Below are positions 24,698 to 33,444 of a stretch of 64,000 bases of DNA, in pieces. The DNA lies in the NCBI RefSeq assembly GCF_000383415.1, contig NZ_KB911261.1, positions 124,001 to 188,000 of the forward strand, written 5' to 3'. The stretch is from Hyphomicrobium zavarzinii ATCC 27496. Its GTDB lineage: Bacteria > Pseudomonadota > Alphaproteobacteria > Rhizobiales > Hyphomicrobiaceae. Under the pieces are notes generated by a model. It saw only the letters and a program-made list of their open reading frames with translations, made no database searches and was not told the DNA's origin. The position numbers were made by a program, and so were the translations under genes. Numbering within the stretch: the first letter of the stretch is position 1; the number at the start of each line of letters is the position of its first letter.

Positions 24698-25984
24698 ATG
24701 TCCGTCATCGAAGTGAAAGTTCCCGACATCGGCGACTACAAGAACGTGCCCATCATCGAGGTGCACGTGAAGCCAGGCGACGCGATCAAGCGCGACGATC
24801 CATTGGTCACGCTCGAAAGCGACAAGGCCGCGATGGAGGTCCCCGCGCCGGAAGGTGGACAGGTCGCCGAAGTGCTGGTGCGCGTGGGCGACAAGGTTAG
24901 CGAGGGATCAGCGATCCTGCGGCTCACTTCGGACGCTGCGACACCTTCCGACACCAAAAGCGCGAACCCGCCATCTTCTACGCCCCCTCCTCCACGGACG
25001 GAGACCGCGCCGGAACCCCAGAGCGCGAGCGGACCGGGAGAGCCGCCCGATACGACCAAGGGGACGGCGCCGCGCACGCCGCTTCCGCTCGGCTCAGATT
25101 TCGGAGGAGTTCACGCCAGCCCCTCTGTGCGCCGTCTCGCCCGTGAGCTCGACATCGACCTGACGCGGCTGACCGGAACGGGCGAAAAAGGACGGATCAC
25201 CAAGGAAGACGTGAAGCGCGCACTCTCGGGCGGGGCAGGCGGCGGGAGTGGCATTCCCGAAATTCCGCCGCAGGATTTCGCCAAGTACGGCCCGATCGAA
25301 ACCAAGCCGCTCACGCGTCTCAAGCGCCTTTCGGGGCCGCATCTCACGCGGGCCTGGCTCAATATTCCCCATGTCACCCACACGGACGAAGCCGACATCA
25401 CCGATCTCGAAAGCTACCGCAAGACACTCGATGCGGCTGCCAAGGAGAAGGGATACCGAGTGACGCTGCTCGCCTTCCTGATGAAGGCCTCCGTCGTGGT
25501 GCTCAAGGAATTTCCCGAGTTCAATGCGTCGCTCTCACCGGACAAGGGGTCGCTCATTCTCAAGCGCTACTATCACCTCGGCATCGCCGTCGACACGCCG
25601 GACGGCCTCGTCGTGCCCGTGATCCGCGAGGTGGACCGGAAAGGTATCATCGAACTATCGCAGGAGCTGGGTGACGTCTCGCAACGCATGCGCGAAGGCA
25701 AGATCGCACCGGCCGACATCCAGGGCGGAACGTTCTCCATCTCGAGCCTCGGCGGCATCGGGGGGACGAGCTTCACGCCTATCGTCAACGCGCCCGAGGT
25801 GGCGATACTGGGTGTCGTACGCGCGGAGACGAAGCCGAAGTGGGACGGCGCGCAGTTCGCCCCGCGCCTCATGCTGCCGCTGTGCGTCTCCTACGATCAT
25901 CGCGTCATCGACGGGGCCCTGGCCGCCCGCTTCACGCGGCGGCTTGCCGAGATTCTCGAAGACGTCCGCCAGCTCGTGCTTTGA
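24698..25984 (+). CDS. aceF: Dihydrolipoamide acetyltransferase (PDH E2)
   Basis: The 428-residue E2 transfers the acetyl group from lipoate to CoA and forms the core of the complex. It has one lipoyl domain (residues 1-77, lipoyl lysine K43 in ESDKAAME), a Pro/Thr-rich linker (about 80-135), a peripheral subunit-binding domain (about 139-176, SVRRLARELDIDLTRLTGTG), and the catalytic domain with the active-site histidine in SYDHRVIDGA (H401). E. coli AceF has three lipoyl domains; one is a short form. Its place between aceE and lpd makes it the PDH rather than oxoglutarate E2. Confidence 0.95.
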   Translation: MSVIEVKVPDIGDYKNVPIIEVHVKPGDAIKRDDPLVTLESDKAAMEVPAPEGGQVAEVLVRVGDKVSEGSAILRLTSDAATPSDTKSANPPSSTPPPPRTETAPEPQSASGPGEPPDTTKGTAPRTPLPLGSDFGGVHASPSVRRLARELDIDLTRLTGTGEKGRITKEDVKRALSGGAGGGSGIPEIPPQDFAKYGPIETKPLTRLKRLSGPHLTRAWLNIPHVTHTDEADITDLESYRKTLDAAAKEKGYRVTLLAFLMKASVVVLKEFPEFNASLSPDKGSLILKRYYHLGIAVDTPDGLVVPVIREVDRKGIIELSQELGDVSQRMREGKIAPADIQGGTFSISSLGGIGGTSFTPIVNAPEVAILGVVRAETKPKWDGAQFAPRLMLPLCVSYDHRVIDGALAARFTRRLAEILEDVRQLVL

Positions 25985-26001
25985 GCGTTCGGGAGGGTTC
26001 C

Positions 26002-27429
26002 TTGTCAGACGCAAACGCCATCACCTGCGACGTTGCCGTGCTGGGCGCGGGACCCGGAGGATATTCGGCCGCGTTCCGTGCCGCCGATCTCGGGCTCAAA
26101 ACGGTGCTGATCGAGCGCGCTCCCACCCTTGGCGGTGTGTGCCTGAACGTGGGCTGCATTCCTTCGAAGACGCTTCTCCACGCTGCCTCGTTGATTACCG
26201 AGGCCCAAGCGTTCCGCGCCCACGGCATCGATTTTGGCTCGCCGCGCATCGACCTTGACCAGCTTCGCGCGCACAAGGACGGTGTTGTGGGAAAGCTCAC
26301 GCACGGGCTCGCCCGCATGGCGAAGGCGCGCAAGGTGGAGGTGGTTCAGGGGACAGGCACCTTCCGAGACGCGCATTCTTTCGACATCGCGCTGACGAAG
26401 GGCGGCACGGCGGCCGTGCGCTTCGAGAAGGCGATCGTCGCCGCTGGCTCGGAGGCTGTCTCGCTTCCGTTCTTACCGAAGGACGATCCGCGCATCGTGG
26501 ATTCGACGGGCGCGCTCGCGCTGCCGCAGGTTCCGCAACGGATGCTGGTGATCGGCGGCGGCATCATCGGTCTCGAGATGGCCACGGTCTATGCGGCGCT
26601 CGGCAGCCGGATCGACATCGTGGAGATGCTGGATGGGCTGATGGCGGGCGCAGATCGCGACTTGGTGCGCGTCTGGCAGAAACGCAACGCCAGCTGCTTC
26701 AACCGCATCATGCTCAAGACAAAGGTCGCGGGAGCAAACGCGAAGCGGGATGCCATTCACATCCGCTTCGAAGGCGAGGGCGCTCCGGAAAGCACTGAGG
26801 CTTACGATCTTGTTCTCGTTTCCGTCGGCCGCGTGCCGAACGGACGGCTGATCGGCGCCGAGCGCGCCGGTATCGCCATCGACGCGCGCGGGTTCGTCAC
26901 GGTCGATCGGCAGATGCGCACCAATGTCCCCAACATCTTCGCCATCGGAGATATCGCAGGCGCGCCGATGCTCGCGCACAAAGCGGTTCACGAAGGGCAC
27001 GTTGCTGCCGAGGCCGCCGCAGGCAAACCCTCTCACTTCGATGCGCGCCAGATCCCATCTGTCGCCTACACGGATCCCGAAATCGCCTGGGCAGGACGCA
27101 CCGAGGACGATCTCAAGGCGGAAGGCGCCACGTTCGGAAAAGCCGTATTCCCCTGGGCCGCATCGGGTCGCGCCATCGCCATGGCGCGCGACGAAGGCTT
27201 CACAAAGCTGCTGTTCGATGCGGACACCCATCGCATCATCGGCGGCGGGATCGTCGGCGTTCACGCAGGCGATCTCATCAGCGAGATCGCGCTCGCGATC
27301 GAGATGGGCGCCGACGCGGTGGACGTCGGCAAGACCATCCATCCCCATCCCACCCTGTCGGAATCGATCGGCATGGCTGCGGAAGTGTTCGAAGGCGTGT
27401 GTACGGACCTGCCTCCAGCGAAGCGATGA
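26002..27429 (+). CDS. lpd: Dihydrolipoyl dehydrogenase (PDH E3)
   Basis: This 475-residue flavoprotein reoxidises dihydrolipoamide with NAD+. It has the FAD motif VLGAGPGGYSAA, redox disulfide GGVCLNVGCIPSKTL, NAD-binding motif IGGGIIGLEMATVYAALG, second FAD motif NIFAIGDIAGAPMLAHKA, and C-terminal HPHPTLSES containing the catalytic His. The start is taken as TTG at 26002, six bases after GGGAGGG; no ATG is available at the family start and a longer frame reads back into aceF. It is the last gene of the PDH operon, 17 bases after aceF, and a terminator follows. Confidence 0.95.
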   Translation: MSDANAITCDVAVLGAGPGGYSAAFRAADLGLKTVLIERAPTLGGVCLNVGCIPSKTLLHAASLITEAQAFRAHGIDFGSPRIDLDQLRAHKDGVVGKLTHGLARMAKARKVEVVQGTGTFRDAHSFDIALTKGGTAAVRFEKAIVAAGSEAVSLPFLPKDDPRIVDSTGALALPQVPQRMLVIGGGIIGLEMATVYAALGSRIDIVEMLDGLMAGADRDLVRVWQKRNASCFNRIMLKTKVAGANAKRDAIHIRFEGEGAPESTEAYDLVLVSVGRVPNGRLIGAERAGIAIDARGFVTVDRQMRTNVPNIFAIGDIAGAPMLAHKAVHEGHVAAEAAAGKPSHFDARQIPSVAYTDPEIAWAGRTEDDLKAEGATFGKAVFPWAASGRAIAMARDEGFTKLLFDADTHRIIGGGIVGVHAGDLISEIALAIEMGADAVDVGKTIHPHPTLSESIGMAAEVFEGVCTDLPPAKR

Positions 27430-27448
27430 TCGCCCGGACACGGAGCGC

Positions 27449-27490
27449 AAAAAAGAAAGGGACCGGCGAATGGTCCCTTTCTCGTTCTTT
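27449..27490. terminator. Bidirectional terminator between lpd and the PRC-barrel gene
   Basis: A perfect 10-bp stem, GAAAGGGACC (27455-27464) and GGTCCCTTTC (27472-27481), with a seven-base loop is preceded by an A-run and followed by a T-rich stretch. It lies between convergent genes and could stop transcription in both directions. Confidence 0.85.
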
Positions 27491-27499
27491 TGAGCGCGC

Positions 27500-28018
27500 T
27501 TAGTTGGCCTTTGTGGCCGACGGCGCGTAGTACTTGAACTCCGGCGCGTTCTCGAGCGCATCCTTCGTGCTGTTCAGCGTCACGCGCATCGTGCCATTGG
27601 CGTCGCGGTTGAGCTGCAGGTCGCTGAACGACACCGCCACCAGCTTTTCGCCCATACCGAGAAAGCCGCCGACTCCGATCACGGCGTTGGCAATCTTGCC
27701 ATCCGGTCCAAGGATCAGGTCGTTGATGTCACCGATCTTCTCGTTGGCGGCGTTGTAGACAGTCAAGCCGATGAGCTTCGACGAACGCCACTCGTCAGCG
27801 GACTGGCTGGCCGAGAAGGCTCCCGCTGTCCGCTCGCTCGAAGGTGCGGGGACCGCGACGGACGGCGACGGGGCAGGCGTCGGAGCCGGGGCCGTTTCCT
27901 GCATCCTCTCAGGCGGAGCCTCGGACGGCGACGGTGCGGGGGTCTGCGCGAAAGCGGATGCCGCGCCGAGCGTCAGGGCCACCGGCATGGCTACAGCGGA
28001 CAGCAACTTGGACTTCAT
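27500..28018 (-). CDS. Secreted PRC-barrel domain protein
   Basis: This 172-residue protein has a signal peptide (MKSKLLSAVAMPVALTLGAASAFAQ, cleavage after AFA), a long Pro/Ala/Glu-rich linker, then a PRC-barrel domain (about residues 78-140: SSKLIGLTVYNAANEKIGDI, DLILGPDGKIANAVIGVGGFLG). The ATG at 28018 is chosen because AGGAG lies eight bases upstream; an in-frame GTG at 28027 lies inside that site. PRC barrels are small RNA- or protein-binding folds; periplasmic versions like this are common in Hyphomicrobiales and their role is not established. A paralogue is at 38623. Confidence 0.85.
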   Translation of the reverse strand: MKSKLLSAVAMPVALTLGAASAFAQTPAPSPSEAPPERMQETAPAPTPAPSPSVAVPAPSSERTAGAFSASQSADEWRSSKLIGLTVYNAANEKIGDINDLILGPDGKIANAVIGVGGFLGMGEKLVAVSFSDLQLNRDANGTMRVTLNSTKDALENAPEFKYYAPSATKAN

Positions 28019-28277
28019 CGGATTCACTCCTTTGAATATATTTTATTGATCTCGCACGGTCCTCGACGTGTTGGGCGCAATGCCCGCAAGTAGCGTGTGT
28101 CTCGGATTTTCCGTGCTTGCAGCGGGCATCGGCCAGCTTGGAGATCTAACGTCGAGGCGGGCGGTTGGTTCCTCTCGGAAATACGCTGTTCGCATGCTTT
28201 GCGTTGCTTAACGAACTGCGCATCCGGTGCGGCATTGCGCGATGTTCTCCCGAGCGCGACAATGCTGCGTGTCACAC

Positions 28278-29342
28278 TCACGCTGCGCCCGCGTGCACCA
28301 CGCGATGCACGAACGCGAGCTTCGCGCGCACCGGCGCGGAAATCACGAACGGATAAAAATCGCGGTGGCCGAGACTCCTGCTGAGGCTGTTCATCGAGAG
28401 AGACAGCGGCACCCAGCGCTCGATCAGGCTCTCGAAACTCACCTGCCGGTAGACATCGTATTTCTTGAACGGCCACGCCGCACCGAACAGGAGGCCTGCC
28501 GCGCGTGGCTCCATGCCTTCCGCTTCTGCCGTTTCCACCGCATCCACCATGTGCAGATAGTGGGCCCAGGTTTCCGCCCAATCTTCCCACGGGTGTGCGC
28601 TGGCGTAGGCCGACACGAAATTTTCGGCCCAGTTCGCGGGCGCGCCTTCTGCATAGTGCGAGGAGAGCGCCGCCTGATAATCCTGGCGCTCGTCGCCAAA
28701 CATGGTGCGGAAACTCTCGATCGACTCGTCGCGATCGACGAGAAGCATCCAATAGTAATGCCCGCTTTCGTGCCTCAAGTGCCCCAGAAGAGAGCGATAA
28801 GGCTCGTCCAGGAATTGACGACGCCGTTCGCGTTCCACATCGTCCGCTTCCAGCACATCGAGCGTGATGACGCCGTTGTCGTGCCCGGTGACAGCTTTGG
28901 CCACGAAGTCAAACGTGAGCGGCGTTCCGCTGCGCGCCGTGCCGCCGTCGAGAGGCAAGCCGAGGCGCAACAGCGAATAGATCAGCCGCTTCTTCGCGTG
29001 CTCCACCTCGCGCCATGCATTGAGGCGGCCGGGCTCCGACAAGTTCGGAATGGTTCTGTTGCAGGCGCAGGCCTGGCAAAGCGTGGACGGCGCGCCATCG
29101 GGAACCAGCCAGTTGCAGGCCCCGTGCATCGCGTTTTCACAGAAGCGCACATCGCTCACTGCGTCCTTGATGCCCGGATTGGCCTTGATCTTGCGGTAAA
29201 GACCGCCGTCGGGTGCGACCGGCTCCACTGCCACCAGCGTCAATGTGCCGGCGTCGAACCCCAGGCTGTGGCCACACGAGAGGCAGGTGCCATTCTCGAA
29301 GTAGACGCGGCTTCCGCAGGCCGTGCAGGCAAAGTTTTTCAT
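28278..29342 (-). CDS. Zinc-ribbon putative zinc metallopeptidase
   Basis: The 354-residue protein starts with a zinc ribbon (CTACGSRVYFENGTCLSCG, residues 6-24), has a second cysteine cluster (CENAMHGACNW and CQACACNRTIP, about 69-98), and then a domain with HESGHYYW (HExxH, about residue 194) and a downstream WEDWAETWAHYLH segment. This is the two-domain layout of the zinc-ribbon/Peptidase_Mx family of putative metallopeptidases. There is no signal peptide, so it should be cytosolic. I chose the ATG at 29342 because the zinc ribbon begins there; the frame extends upstream without similarity. Substrate is unknown. Confidence 0.85.
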   Translation of the reverse strand: MKNFACTACGSRVYFENGTCLSCGHSLGFDAGTLTLVAVEPVAPDGGLYRKIKANPGIKDAVSDVRFCENAMHGACNWLVPDGAPSTLCQACACNRTIPNLSEPGRLNAWREVEHAKKRLIYSLLRLGLPLDGGTARSGTPLTFDFVAKAVTGHDNGVITLDVLEADDVERERRRQFLDEPYRSLLGHLRHESGHYYWMLLVDRDESIESFRTMFGDERQDYQAALSSHYAEGAPANWAENFVSAYASAHPWEDWAETWAHYLHMVDAVETAEAEGMEPRAAGLLFGAAWPFKKYDVYRQVSFESLIERWVPLSLSMNSLSRSLGHRDFYPFVISAPVRAKLAFVHRVVHAGAA

Positions 29343-29482
29343 CCGGCGTGGGCTCCTGGCGGTTCCGCGTTTCAGTTCGCCGCGCGTTCGGCATGCAGCG
29401 ATGTTGCCGCTTGCCCTTGTGGGCCGGCCGAGGTCAACTTTCGTTTCTCGCAATGGTTCCGGGTGCCTGGAAAAGCGGCAGA

Positions 29483-30532
29483 TTACTGGTCGCCAGCGCC
29501 CTCGACCGACACTGCGGCGGCGAAAGAGTCCGCAGGCGCATCGCCTGCTTCGGCACCAGGAGCCGGCAGGCTCGGTGTCGTGGCAGCTATCGCAGGCGCA
29601 TGCGCCGCCGCGAGAAAGCGATCCATCGCGGGTCCCCAGACGTCCCATCCCGCGCGATCGTCGGCGAGGTTGTGTCCATCGGCGCCATAAGGCGGGAAAA
29701 TGTGAAGCTCAGCCTGTCCGCCGCCGTCCTGCCAAGCGGCTGCGAGCCCGCGCGCAAGCTCGGGGCGGAAGAGGCTGTCGTTTGCCGCATAGAGCCAGAG
29801 CGTCGGCAGACGCGCGCTCACACCGTAGCTATGGGCCGCTTCGAGCAGGCGCCGCTCACCGCATACGGCGCGCTCAGGATCACTGTCCCATGGACGGCCG
29901 CCGCGACCGCCTGCAATGTTCACCACAGCACGCACGTTGGCGGGATTGCGCGAGGCGAGAGCGAGGGACGCCCAGCCGCCCGACGAAATGCCGACGACGA
30001 TGGCTTGGCCCGGTGCGATGAACGGCTCGCGCGAGATGTAGTCAATCGCGGCCTCGATGTCGTCCGCTGCGGCGAGCCCCGAGCGATAGTGATCCGGATC
30101 CGCGCAAGTTCCGATCGATTCCGCGAGCGTGCCTCCGGTTGCGCCATGTCCGCGCCGCTGGGGCAAGAGCACGACGTAGCCACGCTCGACGAACCAGCGC
30201 GACAGCCAATAGTAGACCGGCATGGCGACGGCGAGGCGCGTCGCATCCGACGTGCCGTGATTGATGACGACCAGCGGGCGGCGCGCAGCGTCCCCCTCAG
30301 CGCCCGGCTCGTCTGCCGGACGAAACACTGTCGCACGCAGCGGATTTTGCGGATCTCCGCCGGGCAAGAGCCAGAGCTGCTCGCGAAGGCGCGGCCCTTC
30401 CGGACCGAAAGGTCCCAACATGGCAGCGCGGCTCGGAGACGCGGCTTCGGCGTATGCGGGAGCGCTCATGACGGCGGCTGAGCACAACAACCCAGCGCAG
30501 GCGGCCGCTGCGAGCGTCGCCGCGGCGCGCAT
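29483..30532 (-). CDS. Secreted alpha/beta hydrolase (dienelactone hydrolase-like)
   Basis: From the ATG at 30532 the 349-residue product begins with a signal peptide (MRAAATLAAAACAGLLCSAAV to PAYAEA). The hydrolase domain shows RRPLVVINHGTS, GYVVLLPQRRGHG, the nucleophile elbow GISSGG (GxSxG), an acidic-residue segment LYAANDSLFRP and a late histidine in GADGHNL, giving a complete catalytic triad. A 35-residue Ala/Pro tail follows. Longer in-frame starts up to 30694 exist but would bury the signal peptide; the start has no strong ribosome-binding site, so it is uncertain. The substrate is not predictable. Confidence 0.78.
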   Translation of the reverse strand: MRAAATLAAAACAGLLCSAAVMSAPAYAEAASPSRAAMLGPFGPEGPRLREQLWLLPGGDPQNPLRATVFRPADEPGAEGDAARRPLVVINHGTSDATRLAVAMPVYYWLSRWFVERGYVVLLPQRRGHGATGGTLAESIGTCADPDHYRSGLAAADDIEAAIDYISREPFIAPGQAIVVGISSGGWASLALASRNPANVRAVVNIAGGRGGRPWDSDPERAVCGERRLLEAAHSYGVSARLPTLWLYAANDSLFRPELARGLAAAWQDGGGQAELHIFPPYGADGHNLADDRAGWDVWGPAMDRFLAAAHAPAIAATTPSLPAPGAEAGDAPADSFAAAVSVEGAGDQ

Positions 30533-30830
30533 CACAGGGCCGCGGATGGCGCCGATGACGCCCGGGCGCTTCGAGCCAAGAAATTCTCGTGTCGCGCCGC
30601 TATTGGCGCGCAATCCCCGCGCTGCCCCGATCATCAAAAAATGTGCCCCGTCCGTGCTTTCATTCCGCGCTGTCGCGTGCTGCTCGCTCGTCACACTCTC
30701 TCATTCGATGAGCCCGTGCTTCCCCAAGCACGGGCTGCTTCTCGGAACCGCCCCTTTCGCCATGCGTTGATGCGGCGGCTGGGTGAGTCTGAAGCCTGGC
30801 CCATTTGAAATGGAAAGAGGAGTATAATCA

Positions 30831-31181
30831 ATGAAAAAGCTGTGCACCGTTAGTATCGCAGCTCTCCTTGCCACCTCTGGAGCAACAGTTTTCGCCCAAA
30901 CGGCTCCGGGCGCAAATGTCAAAATGTCCAAGGCAGAGTGTCAGAGCATCTGGGGCCGCGCAGATGCTGCGGGCGGCGGATCGCTCACCAGCGCCCAGGC
31001 GCAAGGCTTTGTCACGAATTTCAACAAAGTCGACACGAACGGCGACGGCAAGCTCACAAGTGCGGAATTCCTGGCCGGTTGTCAGAAGGGCCTCGTGCAC
31101 GATTCCGCCAGCAGCGGCGCGGGTGAAGGCGCCTCGGGCTCTTCGAGCTCCGGCCAGTCTCCCCCCGCAAAAAACTACTAG
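30831..31181 (+). CDS. Secreted EF-hand-like calcium-binding protein
   Basis: This 116-residue protein has a signal peptide (MKKLCTVSIAALLATSGATVFAQ) and one canonical EF-hand loop, DTNGDGKLTSAEF (about residues 68-80), with a degenerate first hand around RADAAGGGSLTSAQ. The tail is Ser/Gly-rich. The start has GGAG about ten bases upstream in an AT-rich leader. Such small periplasmic EF-hand proteins are frequent in this order; the function is not known. It stands alone between divergent and downstream genes. Confidence 0.85.
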   Translation: MKKLCTVSIAALLATSGATVFAQTAPGANVKMSKAECQSIWGRADAAGGGSLTSAQAQGFVTNFNKVDTNGDGKLTSAEFLAGCQKGLVHDSASSGAGEGASGSSSSGQSPPAKNY

Positions 31182-31190
31182 TTCAACGCT

Positions 31191-31229
31191 CTCCGTTGCG
31201 AGCCGTCCTCCCGCCGGCTCGCAACGGAG
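31191..31229. terminator. 15-bp perfect hairpin after the EF-hand gene
   Basis: CTCCGTTGCGAGCCG (31191-31205) and CGGCTCGCAACGGAG (31215-31229) form a perfect 15-bp stem with a nine-base loop, ten bases after the EF-hand stop. No T-run follows, so it may terminate weakly or protect the mRNA 3' end. The remaining bases to 31524 hold no supported gene; a 19-residue hydrophobic frame at 31297-31353 is too weak to call. Confidence 0.65.
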
Positions 31230-31524
31230 CGAGCGCCCAGGCGAGGCGAGCCAGGACGGAGCAATCACCATATTCGTTGTTGTCTTATATGCCATGATGG
31301 TCATTATGACGTTTGGCGTCCTCGCTTGGTTCGTCCATAGCGAAAGCGACTGATCGATCGTCGATCTTCGGCGGCAGCCGCGCTCTCGCGCGCCGCTCGC
31401 GCCGATCTGGCAATCCACGCAACCGTTTTTCGGGCAGTACGGGCCTCGGCCACTCCCGAAATCAATTGGCACGGGGGTGCGCTGTCTCTTGAATATCCCG
31501 CTTCTCACGAACGAGCAGGCTTCC

Positions 31525-33357
31525 ATGACTGCTGAACAGCGTCCTGCTCAACCGCTCGATTTCGCCGTGATCGGCAACGGCCGCATCGCCGCGCTTCTCG
31601 ACCGCTCCGCCCGCATCGTGTGGTGGTGCTTCCCGCGTTTCGACGGAGATCCGGTGTTTTCGCGGCTCCTCGCCGGAGACGAGGAGAAGGGCTTCTGTGA
31701 CGTGGTTGTGGAAGGGGCCGTTCGCACGCGGTCTGCCTATCTGCGCAATACCGCCATCCTCGAGACCGTGATCGAGGACAACAGCGGCAACGGTGTGCGT
31801 ATCATCGATTTCGCGCCGCGCTACCCGCGCTTCGAGCGCATGCTTCATCCCGCGCAGATCATCCGGCGCATCGAGCCCATCGGCCTGCCGCGCATAAAAA
31901 TTCGTGTGCGCCCCACGTTCAACTACGGCCAGCCGCGCCCCGCGCAAGTGGTCGGCTCAAACCACATCCGCTACAGCGGCGGCGAGATCACGCTGCGTCT
32001 CACGACGGACGCGCCACTCTCATACATCGTTCACGAAACGGCTTTTGCGCTCGCCCGTCCGGTGACGCTGGTGCTCGGCCCCGACGAGTCGCTCGAAGCA
32101 GCGGCGGACACGGTTTCCCGCGAAGCGCTCGAAAGGACGCGCGACTACTGGCTCGGCTGGGTGCGCGGTCTCGCGGTACCGCTCGACTGGCAAACGGATG
32201 TCATTCGCGCCGCCATCACGCTTCAACTCTGCACCTTCGACGAGACCGGCGCCATCGTCGCCGCACACACGACCTCGCTGCCTGAGGCTCCGGGAACCCA
32301 GCGCACGTGGGACTATCGCTACTGCTGGCTGCGTGACGCGTATTTCGTGATCATGGCGTTGAACCGGCTCGGTGCGACGCAGTCGATGGAAGCGTATCTC
32401 GACTACATCACCACGCTCGCGGTCGGCTCGGAGGGCACGCTGCGGCCGGTCTACGGCATCGTGCACGATCAGCCTTTGGACGAGAGCGTGGCCGAGCATC
32501 TGCCGGGATTCCTCGGCATGGGGCCTGTGCGCGTCGGCAATCAGGCAGCCGAGCAGATCCAGCACGATTCCTGGGGCAGCGTGATCCTCGGGGTCTCGCA
32601 AATGTTCATCGACCAGCGTCTGCCGCGCATGGGTGACGAGGCGCTTTACCGGCGGCTCGAGGTTCTCGGCCGTCATGCGATGCGCGTGTTTCTCGAACCC
32701 GATGCGGGTATCTGGGAATATCGCGGGCGCCTGCGCATCCACACGCATTCGGCCACCATGTGCTGGGTCACGCTCGACCGGCTCGGCCGCATCGCGGCGC
32801 TGCTCGGGCTTTCGGGCGACGCGGAGCAGTGGCGGCGCCAGGCGGACACCGTTCGGACCGAAATCCTCACGCGGGCCTGGAGCTCGAAAGTGGGCGCGCT
32901 GGCCGGCGCGCTGGATCAGGACGAGCTGGACGCAAGCGTGCTGCTGCTGCCGGAGCTCGGCCTCATCTCGGCGCGTGATCCGCGCTTTCTCAAGACGTTG
33001 GACACCATCGGCGGCCAGCTCGGCCGCAATGGCTTCATGCTGCGCTATACCAACGACGATTTCGGTGCTCCGGAAACGTCGTTCCTCGCCTGCCAGTTCT
33101 GGTACATCGATGCGCTGACCGCGGCCGGACGCGTGGAGCAGGCGCGCGAGTTGCTCGACGATCTCCTCAGTCGGCGCAATGCCTTCGGGCTTCTTTCCGA
33201 GGATATTCACCCGACCACGGGCGAGCTTTGGGGCAACCTGCCGCAGACCTATTCCATGGCTGGGATCGTGAATTCCTGCATGAACCTCTCGCGAAATTGG
33301 GCCGATGCGTGGCCCCGCTCACCCGCGCCGGAACCCAGCGCGACCTCAAGCGTTTGA
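31525..33357 (+). CDS. Glycoside hydrolase family 15 (glucoamylase/trehalase-like)
   Basis: The product has about 610 residues with an N-terminal trehalase-like beta domain (DFAVIGNGRIAALLDRSARIVWWCFPRFDGDPVF) and a GH15 (alpha/alpha)6 barrel: GTQRTWDYRYCWLRDAYF (general-acid region), AEQIQHDSWG, THSATMCWVTLDRL, and GLLSEDIHPTTGELWGNLPQTYS with the likely base glutamate. It hydrolyses terminal alpha-glucosides; GH15 enzymes include trehalases of mycobacteria. It heads a block with otsA and otsB, which suggests trehalose turnover. There is no signal peptide, so it is cytosolic. The ATG at 31525 matches the family start; a GTG at 31477 is an alternative. Confidence 0.88.
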   Translation: MTAEQRPAQPLDFAVIGNGRIAALLDRSARIVWWCFPRFDGDPVFSRLLAGDEEKGFCDVVVEGAVRTRSAYLRNTAILETVIEDNSGNGVRIIDFAPRYPRFERMLHPAQIIRRIEPIGLPRIKIRVRPTFNYGQPRPAQVVGSNHIRYSGGEITLRLTTDAPLSYIVHETAFALARPVTLVLGPDESLEAAADTVSREALERTRDYWLGWVRGLAVPLDWQTDVIRAAITLQLCTFDETGAIVAAHTTSLPEAPGTQRTWDYRYCWLRDAYFVIMALNRLGATQSMEAYLDYITTLAVGSEGTLRPVYGIVHDQPLDESVAEHLPGFLGMGPVRVGNQAAEQIQHDSWGSVILGVSQMFIDQRLPRMGDEALYRRLEVLGRHAMRVFLEPDAGIWEYRGRLRIHTHSATMCWVTLDRLGRIAALLGLSGDAEQWRRQADTVRTEILTRAWSSKVGALAGALDQDELDASVLLLPELGLISARDPRFLKTLDTIGGQLGRNGFMLRYTNDDFGAPETSFLACQFWYIDALTAAGRVEQARELLDDLLSRRNAFGLLSEDIHPTTGELWGNLPQTYSMAGIVNSCMNLSRNWADAWPRSPAPEPSATSSV

Positions 33358-33444
33358 TCTACGGGACCAATTTCGGCAATAGCCGCAAGGCGGTCACAAA
33401 CAGAGTGAGATACAGCGTTTGCCCTCGGGCACGCGGAGGCGGGC

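Noticed and set aside
31297-31353. 19-residue hydrophobic peptide after the EF-hand gene
   Set aside because: No ribosome-binding site, and the hydrophobic stretch begins upstream of any start codon.
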